Below, piece after piece: positions 55,375 through 64,000 of a DNA stretch of 64,000 bases. The DNA comes from Adiantum capillus-veneris. Taxonomy: Eukaryota > Streptophyta > Polypodiopsida > Polypodiales > Pteridaceae. The translations under genes were made by a program, and so were the position numbers. The number at the start of each line of letters is the position of its first letter. The first letter of the stretch is position 1. Under the pieces are notes generated by a model that was not told the DNA's origin, searched no databases, and saw only the letters and a list, made by a program, of their open reading frames with translations. The DNA lies in contig CM043943.1 in assembly GCA_014529385.2 (NCBI GenBank), forward strand, positions 101,721,855 to 101,785,854. Direction: 5' to 3'.

Positions 55375-55945
55375 GCCGATAGAGGAGGTGAAGTAAGAAC
55401 GGTGAGTTTTCAGTTTAAGAACTACATCAGCACTCTCACATCAGCCAAATTTTGTGTATCACCAAGTGTTTTCTCTCCAATGGTAAGAGAAGATTCATCA
55501 AGTAAATCAACCACAAAGTCCAAGCCAGAAATTCTTAAGCATTTGGTGGAAGCAAGTGGGCCCACGCTCTCTCTAGGCCTAGAGATTTCAGGTGAGGTTT
55601 GACCACCCAAGCGTCATTGTCGCATGCAAAATGGAAGGTGATTAAGTTAGACTCTTCTGGCCCAGTATGTTTTGAACCCAATATGGAGGAGGTATAGGCT
55701 TGTGGTGAAGGTGTCCCCTTGTCAACACTTGAGGTATGCAAATCTAGTGGTCAAAGCCTTGCCCTACACCCAATATGGACGATAACAATAGGCCATAAGT
55801 CTTTCCTTTTCTTTTCTTGCAACACATGCACGTAAATGTGTACATTGATAGGAAGATATTCTACCAGAAAAAGATTGTTTTCCTATTTGGAGCATAGATG
55901 CTTGATGAAATCCTTAGATCCCCATGTCCTATCATCTCACCAAGG
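55375..55945 (+). repeat. Dispersed repeat family, copy 3
   Basis: Matches 44327-44905, including TTTTGAACCCAATATGGAGGA and GGAAGATATTCTACCAG. Its first 250 bp match both halves of the duplicated segment in copy 2. It breaks off before the gag frame seen after copy 1. Confidence 0.7.
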
Positions 55946-57100
55946 AATCAACAGAAGATTTTTGAATCAAATAAGAAAAGAAGGCATCAAAATATCTTTG
56001 GGCTCAAACTAGGTAGAAAAAACACAGAGTACACTATAGTACATTGTGCTAAATAGCCATAAGTGCCAAATTCAGCCAAATGATTTCTAGGTGTTTGATT
56101 AAGAAAAAGGTAGGTAAGATTCGCTAGATGTACAATGGAGATTGCGTTATAAGCTGGACACTATGCCTGATGGTGTCCCCAAAATGTTGGGGATGGATCA
56201 AAAGTATGATGGCCATTGTTGGGTCAAGCCTATTTATTCTAAAATGAGGAATCCAACTTTAATCAAATGAAGTAAACGTGGAAGACATCTATTTTGCAAA
56301 AAATCTTGTGCTTGATCAATGCAATGAGTGAAAAATTGAACGAGACTTCTTGGACAGGGAAGTTCCTAACTTCAATTTCGTCAATTGGTATGTTGATCTC
56401 CAAAAACGGAACACTATGATGCTTCCACTATGGTTGGAGACCCGTTTTGCTTTGAGAGTGTCCCTGTGATGTCTATTACTTACTTGCTGACTACTACTGG
56501 ATGTGGTTAAACTACACAATCACAGAGGAAGATTTGAAATTGGAAATGGGACTACAAAATTAATGGACTCTTTGATAGAATTGGATATTGCAATTTCTAA
56601 GATTGAATAGGTGAGTCAGATGCCAACCATTTTAGGAAAGGTATTCGCTCTCTTGAAGAAAAGAAAGTTTGCAAAGCACTTGGACTTTGAAGGGACATCT
56701 GGATAGGGAAATTTTACTACTAAGGATAGTGCTGTGAAGATACTTGTAGCTACATAGAAGGACATCAATAGGCAATAGGCTCATCTAGAGACTCAAACAC
56801 AACATGTAGCAAATTCTGGTGTATCTAAAGTTTTACTGCAAGAAAAAATTCCATCAATGAATATAAGGAGATTGGAGATGGACTCTATGGATGAGAATCA
56901 TTAACAGGCGATGCAGTATAAGCATTAGTGTATATAAGAGGGATTTGTATGCTATTGTCCAATGGTGTACCACACTTGGGCTATCATGAGATGCACCTAA
57001 TCTCTTAACTTTTAATTGGGACACACGCTCTACCTTTGTAGAGAAAATAGCCACCATCTATGAGAAAATTCTTCCACTTGAATCCTTGTAAAGCACGTGC
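55946..57100. other. Unassigned, weakly coding-like DNA
   Basis: The plus strand has scattered protein-like wording (about 56580-56880, KIE...LLKKRKFAKHLDFEG) in frames that are too broken to classify. It may be the continuation of a repeat-family element. Confidence 0.3.
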
Positions 57101-58950
57101 CGATGCTTCTCATTGGAAATAACTTGTTCTAGATCCCTTTTTGGGATGTTTTCCCATAACTTGGAATATGTAGGATAAAATTGACATTTCCTTCTCAATT
57201 ATTCGTGCAGATCACTACTGATTGAAATAAACTCAATTCATTTATCATGTGAATATTCTACCACATTATATTTCCCTTTATGATACCTTAGCTCATAATC
57301 AAACTCTCGTAAGATTTGAGCCTATCTAACGTTGTGACCTTTTAATTCTATATAATTGAAAAGCCATTTAATGATTTCCTAATCAAAAACTATCATAACC
57401 TTATCACCATATAAATAGTGCTTCCATTTCTTCAATGATTGGATAATAGCATACAACTCCCTCTCATATACTGAGTAACTTTTTTGTGCATGGTCTAATT
57501 GTTAGCTTTGAAAAGCTATTAATTACCTCTTGAGTTAGAACAATACCTACAACAAGTTTTCTAGCATTCATCTCAACCAAAACAGGTTTATTGGGATCTA
57601 GTATGTATAAAATTGGAGCTAGAGCTATTGCTAACTTTAACTTTTGCATAATTTTATTTTGATTTCCCCCCCATTTAAAGATATTTCCCTTTCCTTTTAG
57701 CTGGTTAATCATGGGAACTGCTATCTTGGCATAATCTTTAATGAGTGTATCATAAAACGTAGTCATTCCTAAGATGATTTGCAACTCTTGTAGGTTCTTA
57801 GGTTCAAGCCACTGTAAAATGGCTTGGACCTTTTTTGGAACTATCCTAATTCCATCTCTAGAAATGATTATGACCAAAATATATTATTTCTTTTGAAAAT
57901 AATTCTCATTTGGATTACTTATCATAAAGACAATTTTATCTGAGCAATTGGAGCACTTATTTGAGATGATTTAAATGTCCCTCTTCTATAGTAGAACTAT
58001 GAATAAGGACAACATCAAGAAAGACTACTACAAGTTTTCCTAGATAGGGCCGTACTACAATATTCATTGGCCTCCTAAAAGTAGCTAGTGCATTGGTAGT
58101 CCCAAAATGCATTACCAAAAACTCATAATACCCATATATAGTTCTAAGGGAACATTATCAGCCTTTATTATAATTTGATAATAACCTAATCATAAGTCAA
58201 TCTTGGTAAAGTAATAGGCTCCCTCCATGTGATCAAAGAGATATTCCATTCTAGGCATAGGGAACCTATTATTGATTGTGAAATTATTGAATGCTACATA
58301 GTCGACACAAAATTTCATAAAATTTTCTTTCTTCTTTGATTGGCAAAGCCCATGGAGAATTGTTGGGTTTAATAAATCCTTTATCTACATAGTCTTGGAA
58401 AGTTTTTTCTACTTCCAAGTGTTGTGCTTTGCCTTATCTATAAGGTAGTTTAAACAAGTTTTGCGTCTTTAACTAAATTAATAGCATGATCTACTTCACC
58501 TCCTTTAAGAGTTTTTTTTTTTGGAAACTAATAGGAAAACAACTTTAAATTCCTTAAGCAAGAATTTTAAATCACTTTCACAATCACTACAAGAAGACAA
58601 AGACAAGTAGGAAACCTAATCTTTCAATTCAACATCAAAGTCCTTTTTTACAAAAGATTGACACCAAAGCATATATACAACACAAGACTTTTTATTTACA
58701 GCCAAATTGTCTTAAGTGGAAGCATTGAGAAATATAATGATGGGTGTACACATGAAAACATTGATGATAGTTCACCCAAATGCTAAACATGTACCTTTTT
58801 GTACTTGGTTCTATTTTCAAAAGATTTTTTTTGGGTCTACAATGACCATCTAATCTGGTTAATAAGTCATTGATGTTTACAAAAAATATATTCTTCTTGT
58901 CTATAGATTTTTTAACCTTTTGAAATGGGGTCTAACTAGAAAATATGTTG
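57101..58950 (-). mobile_element. Gypsy reverse transcriptase-RNase H fossil
   Basis: Frame 57464-57877 carries the region after the RT palm: GIRIVPKKVQAILQWLEPKN, LGMTTFYDTLIKDYAKIAVP, FKWGGNQNKIMQKLKLAIAL, then the RNase H start (PVLVEMNARKLVVGIVL). To the right, at about 58180-58330, lies RT wording (FCVDYVAFNNFTINN, YFTKIDL). To the left, at 57240-57440, lies RNase H wording (WKHYLYGDK). This is the order expected on the minus strand. No LTRs were found. Broken in several places. Confidence 0.75.
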
Positions 58951-59149
58951 TTTCTCGTCAAATTGAGCACTCTTTTGGCTTTGAGAGCTCCTCATGTCCA
59001 TATTGTCAAGAGTTATGAGTATTTCTCATTTTTTCTATATAAAGTGTGGTGCTAGATTTGAGCTAAAGTAAGGACAACCACAATTGTGTTTGTGGAAGAT
59101 TCTGTTTATCCTTTGCTATCATGTATTAAAGACAGTAATGTAAGCTCAT

Positions 59150-60830
59150 AGGACATTTATGACAATTTGTTGCCTCTTTTTAGTGATGGAAATTTGAATG
59201 AGGCAAATCTATAGCCTATGGGGAGTTTTGAAAATGTTACAGATTGATCTATTACTAATGCAGATGCACATAATGTACTTGATGTGGAAAGGGCTGAGAA
59301 TGAGCAGGCTAGAGGTATGCCAAAATGGTTGGTGCATACTTTGCATGACAATAAAATGGATGCAACTTTGTCTAGTTGTACTTGTTCAGGTTCTCACCAT
59401 GCATCTTATGCATCAAATTGTTATGATTTGGTTGTTTCAATTAGACAATATAATTGATTTTTTGAATGTGACATATGTTAGGAAGTTAATGAAATGGAGT
59501 CTTGAAATTTAGGCAATTTTGTCAAGAAAGGACAAAAGGATAAAGTGTGTAAATGTAAGAAATCTTTGTATGGGTTAAAACAGTCTCCTTGTGCTTGGTA
59601 TGATAAAGTTGACACTCATTTGGACAAATGATTCTTTTGTAATAGTCCATTAGAAACCACTTTGTATGTAAAGCGTGAGTGTGATATACTTATCAACGTT
59701 GTTCTTATGTCGATGATTTGTTGATCATTGGTCTAGATAAGGCATAAATTAATGAATTTAAGGTTGATTTGAATGCTGGGGGTGCTTCATCATTACTTGG
59801 TCATACAATTTAAGTAGTATGATAGTGATATTTCCTTGTGTCAAACAAGTAACATAGAGACATTGCTACGTAAGTTTGGACTTGAGGAGTGAAATCCTAT
59901 TCCCACTCCCATGGAAAAATGTTTGAAATTGAGTTTTCATGATGCTAGTGATCTTGGACATGTCACTGTTTACCAAACTATCATTGGATGCCTTATTTAT
60001 GTATGCTACACAAGTCTCGATATTTAATTTGCAGTCTCACAAGTCATCAGATTATGCATAACACAAGGTCTAAGAATTGGCAGGTTGTCAAGCGGATCTT
60101 TTAATATTCAAGTGGAACTTTATATCTTGGGTTGTTTTATCCCAAGGGGGATCATTCCACCAAATTTACATGATTTTTGGGACTCGGATTGGGTTAGTTG
60201 TTATGACACACGAGTGTCTACGAGCGGTTTTTGCTTCATGCTCAGTAGTTCATGCATATCATGGTTGGGCAAGAAGCAGCCTATTGTGACCACTTCTAGT
60301 TATGAGGTTGAGTTCACGGACGTCTCCATAGCTAAAATTTAGTGTGTATGGCTCAAACACCATATGGCTAATTTGGGTGTTGGACAAGACACTGACAACA
60401 TCATCTACACAACCAACATCATCTGTACTCAGCCTAACTTTCAATTGTGAGGTTGAGTACATGGAAGTATTCATAGCTACAATCCAGTGTGTATGGCTCA
60501 GATGCCTTATGACTGATTTGGGTGTTGGTGGACAAGACACTACCAACATCATCTACAATGGCTCTCATTCACCACATCACTCTCACGGGGGTTTGTTACC
60601 ATACATATGTGGTAGTGATATGTGTAACGACACTAGGACTGTCGGGGCATTTTTTCCCTCACTAGGAGGTTTTCTCCCAAAGTGTTGTATATATGCCCAT
60701 CATTCTAGGGCTAACTCATCTCTCCACTGCACACTAAGTAAAACTACTCTCTATTGTGTGGCTTGAGCTTCCTTCGTCTTATCCAAGCTGTGTATGTTTC
60801 CGTGCAACCCTATTTCCAACAATAGTATAT
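59150..60830 (+). mobile_element. Copia polymerase-RNase H fossil and probable 3' end
   Basis: At about 59550-59640 RT wording KSLYGLKQSPCAWYDKVDTH is the Copia signature. At about 60170-60340 (frame 60085-60342) RNase H wording DSDWVSCYDTRVSTSGFCFM and SSCISWLGKKQPIV, then TTSSYEVEF. Upstream (59200-59460) are integrase/RT-linker remains. Past 60600 a TATA-like GTATATATGCCC and an LTR-like C/T-rich stretch suggest the 3' LTR. Broken in several places. Confidence 0.8.
60301..60560. repeat. Tandem duplication at the Copia RNase H end
   Basis: The segment around GAGGTTGAGT(T/A)CA...GTGTGTATGGCTCA...TTTGGGTGTTGG...CATCATCTACA occurs twice, starting at about 60304 and 60451 (period about 147). 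The copies differ by several bases. Confidence 0.75.
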
Positions 60831-61892
60831 CAAAAGAGGCTGAGAAAAAGATAGATAAGGTTGTCGAATGACACAAAATATTTATAGACGAAGTTTTTTT
60901 TGAAAAGAGATGAGTATGTACAATTCCATATATTAACAAAATCCCACTATTATGTTCACATGAAAAGTGAGCCATCTAGCTCATGCCCAAAATTTCAAAA
61001 GAGGGGAAAAAATGGGACGCCTTTCTTGGCTTGCAAGAATCTCTATTTCATATACATTTGGGTGCTTGGCTTCAACATCATACACATTTTGGTGCTTGGT
61101 ATTTATCATCATCAATATATCATTATGCATCAGCCACCACTATAAGTTCAAGATCTATGGTTTACTTTAAATCACCCACGCTTAATGTAGCCCTTGAATG
61201 GGATCAATGCAAATGAGATTTCATAAAAGCACTTCATTGGCTGTGGAGACTTTCACTTTTGTTTTTTCTTTCCAAAGTAAGTTTTGGATTTTAGAAGTGT
61301 CTCATATGAAATTTGTGTTATTATTCAGTTGTACACCCACCTCTTAGAGAATGTTTTTGATGTCATCTTTATGAAATTTTGAGGTTGTTAGTAGAAAATT
61401 TCTTTCTCTTATTGAATCTATGATCCATGGTGTTCTTTCAAAGACCCATGCTAGAGCACTATGTTTTTTTAAGGAACCTCAAATACACTTAACCACCAAA
61501 TTCCCTGTTTGATTGAGCACTAAATGTAAGATTGTACAAGCACATCTAACTAAAATGATGATTACCTTACATGGTAGATGGACTTGTTCTTCATGAGTGT
61601 AATACTCATTTTGTATAGCCAACACCTGTGAAAATCTAAGCTTCATCTAGTTTTTTTCTTAGAAGATATTCTTTCGTTCTTGATCACTTTTAACATTTCT
61701 TAAGTCCCTATCTATTCTTTAATGGATAAAATGTTATAATAATTGAAAGAAATTATACATATATTATAGAATTTTCAATAAACACATACCCACCTGGGAC
61801 CAATCCAAGGTTGGGATCTACTACGGTTTGGGGACACAAACATCCTCATTTGTCAGAATGCTACTTGGACCAACTTCATTGTCATGAATGCT
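60831..61892. other. AT-rich unassigned DNA
   Basis: No gene recognised. A small repeat, TTTGG(G/T)(T)GCTTGG, appears at about 61067-61098. Confidence 0.4.
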
Positions 61893-62257
61893 CTTGCCTC
61901 TCTTGGTTGTGATCTCTGCCTTCCTTTGATCATCGACACATGTTATTTTGGAGACCATTTTTTAATCCTTATAAACAAATACTTGACCATTAGGCAAATT
62001 ATTGAAGCTCAAAAGCTTGACATAAGAATCTCCACAATGCATTTTTTCTAATTTAATTAGTTCAATTTAATATAATTTATACTTGCCTCTCTTGGTTGTG
62101 ATCTCCGCCTTCCTTTGATCATTGACACATGTTCTTTTGGAGACCATTTTTTAATCCTTATAAACAAATACTTGACCATTAGGCAAAGTATTGAAGCTCA
62201 AAAGCTTACCATAAGAATCTCCACAATCTCTTTTTTCTAATTTAATTAGTTCAATTT
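61893..62257. repeat. Tandem duplication, period 189
   Basis: Two copies beginning CTTGCCTCTCTTGGTTGTGA at 61893 and 62082, about 175 bp each and differing at roughly 8 positions, both ending in TCTAATTTAATTAGTTCAAT. Confidence 0.9.
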
Positions 62258-63772
62258 TTCAAGAAGCCAAGATTTTTATTGGACTATAGTACTATAGGTA
62301 ATCCTTTTAGGTATGATATTATTATCATGGATTTCTACTACACATATTAAGCCTTTAAATTTATCACTTTAATTTATGAGCTAGTTTGCTAATTTCTCCT
62401 TTTAGCTAGTAGCCAAAATTAGAAAAATTTAAGTATAATAATTATCTAAACTAAATATATGATCAAGATATGTTTATCATGGCTTTTCAATAGTTTTCTA
62501 ATTAAAAAATTATTAGTAAATCTATTAATTTCTCCCTTTTAATTTTTATTAAGAGCATATAATTCTAAATCTAGAAATTACCTAAACTAGTTATTATCAT
62601 GGCTTTTTAACACTATGTATCAACTTTGAAAAAATATTTTCTAAATTTTTGAATCACATTACTAGTTATCGTATTTTAATCTTTGTTGAAAACAAATAGA
62701 TTTAGATTTAATAATAAAATTAAACAAATATAGGATTAAGATTATTTTATCATCTCTTCTAAAGAATGTACTATAAATTCAAAAATTATCCCCCAAGCTT
62801 CTAAGCTGAATTATAGTTTTTCTCTTTATATTGTGGTGTGTATGGTGTCGTGGCCAAACAAGCCATGATGTGAATGCCACTCATGTAGCTACTTGATCGT
62901 ACATAATTTCCTACTAATCTAAAAGGCAGATTTGTTTGGGTTCTAATCTTTGGCACACCACATTGGCGGAGGAGAGGGTAGGAACTCTCTCACTCTTTTC
63001 ATGATCTCTTTTCTTGGTTTGTCCATAGATGTAGATGTTGTGATGGCCTTTGTGCTTGACACAGACTAGGATTAGCTTCTTTGCTTAGCTAGTTGATTGC
63101 AATCAACAAGCTTATTATGATTGTGCTTTTGTGCAAGTCATTCACTTGCACTGACTCCTTAGATTTATGCTCACATAGCCTGTAAGGTCTCTACTTTTGA
63201 ATTCCACAAAATTTCTATTATGCATTTGAATTTTTCAACCATCACTCATTATTTAAGATATTCGAGTTCAAATTATGAGCCATAGGGTGAGATGTTCAAT
63301 TTTACGGTCCAAAATTTTGACATGTTTAGCTATATGAAACACTAGCTAACTTATTTCAAGATTTATTTATTGACTATAGAATTTTCTTTTACTACTATAA
63401 AATTTATTCTAAGACTATAAAGTTTAACTTAAGAATTTAAAGTAATTTACCATTAAAGAAATAAATAAAATAATTATAAAGGCAAAAGATACACATGGAC
63501 GGCACATGAACGCACATGCACTCACCTGGACTCACTTGGACTCACACAGGAGGGGACAAAGTGGGACACAGAGTCACATGGAAAGGAGAGGTTAGTCTTG
63601 GCTAATCTTAATGAGGGTTTCTCTTGATGATGAAGACAAATTGATCAAGCTAATGGGTACCATTAGGGGACCAAAAACGTGGGTATGAATTTTAGGAAAA
63701 AAAGTAAATAAATATTTCTAAAAAATAATAATCATAAAAACTCAAAAAAAGTTGGATGTTCTTCTTTCTTGC
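62258..63772. other. Very AT-rich unassigned DNA
   Basis: No open frame of note and no RNA gene seen. A short direct repeat (CTCACCTGGA/CTCACTTGGA/CTCACACAGGA) lies at about 63520-63552. Confidence 0.4.
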
Positions 63773-63780
63773 TATAAATA
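63773..63780 (+). promoter_or_regulatory. TATA-like box near the right edge
   Basis: TATAAATA in a TTGC...GAG context, followed by about 220 bases without a good start codon. It could be a promoter for a gene or LTR beyond the window. Confidence 0.35.
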
Positions 63781-64000
63781 GAGTAGCCATACTCACACTT
63801 TAGACATAGATATTGCCTCTATAACGCTCACAAAGTGTTGCCACTTCTCTTAGAAAAAAGGTGTCCACAAACCACTAAGAGAGAAAAACTACTAGTGGAT
63901 TATTAATGTACGTAATAATTAAGCATTCAATTAGCTTTATAAGTGATTTGTGTGTTCTCTGCTACTCTAATCTCTCTAATGGATTAGTAACATTCAGTTA

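Noticed and set aside
62955-62980. Primer binding site at CATTGGCGGAGGAG
   Set aside because: Only the first few bases fit the Athila/Tat primer site, and no LTR pair was found.
1-64000. tRNA, rRNA or organelle DNA inserts
   Set aside because: No cloverleaf, rRNA or plastid/mitochondrial gene wording was noticed by eye. A covariance-model scan was not possible here.

Overview
The window is plant nuclear DNA dominated by decayed repeats. Evidence: Ty1/Copia and Ty3/Gypsy retrotransposon fossils in both orientations, initiator-tRNA-Met and Athila/Tat-type primer binding sites, plant-style TATA boxes, long CT/GA microsatellites, and very low density of host genes. The chromovirus at 17.6-41.0 kb has reverse transcriptase and integrase wording of the Tcn1-like kind, which is known from mosses, lycophytes and other non-seed plants. 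A large-genome fern or lycophyte is therefore my best guess. This is inference, not proof.

Layout. 0-10.1 kb: fragments of Copia and Gypsy elements on the minus strand, three long CT/GA microsatellites (two ending in runs of more than 20 C), and unassigned AT-rich DNA. 10.3-13.2 kb: unrecognised degenerate plus-strand coding DNA, then a TATA box followed by a divergent, decayed histone H3-like gene with a long acidic and proline-rich tail (12466-13166). 13.8-16.6 kb: two adjacent minus-strand genes of unknown function (A and B). A second, diverged copy of the same two-gene module (A', B') lies next to it in the same orientation, but its gene A' is split by a 23.4-kb nest of retrotransposons.

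The nest (17624-40990) has four levels. L0 is a Gypsy chromovirus (minus) whose LTR promoter carries a dense heat-shock-element-like array. L1 (18484-36811, plus) has an Athila/Tat-type primer site, gag, and extra coiled-coil reading frames; I find no polymerase. It sits inside the chromodomain-coding part of L0. L2 (23998-31126, minus) is a gag-only LTR element inside L1. L3 (26850-29130, minus) is a 2.3-kb compact Copia element inside L2 with one long open frame and a threefold tandem LTR at its 5' side. Target-site repeats and LTR divergence by eye agree with the order L0 before L1 before L2.

43.2-64 kb: three diverged copies of one repeat family (43.5, 48.9 and 55.4 kb), a Gypsy-like gag fossil with unknown downstream frames (45.1-47.2 kb), a short-LTR element with no recognised coding region (51436-54426), Gypsy polymerase remains (57.1-58.9 kb, minus), Copia polymerase remains (59.2-60.8 kb, plus), and a 3-kb AT-rich tail ending with a TATA-like box.

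The observations most worth a second look are the histone H3-like gene with its long tail and uniform decay pattern, the dispersed 24-bp palindrome in L1, the heat-shock-like LTR promoter of L0, the tandem LTRs and compact open frame of L3, and the unknown duplicated A-B gene module.
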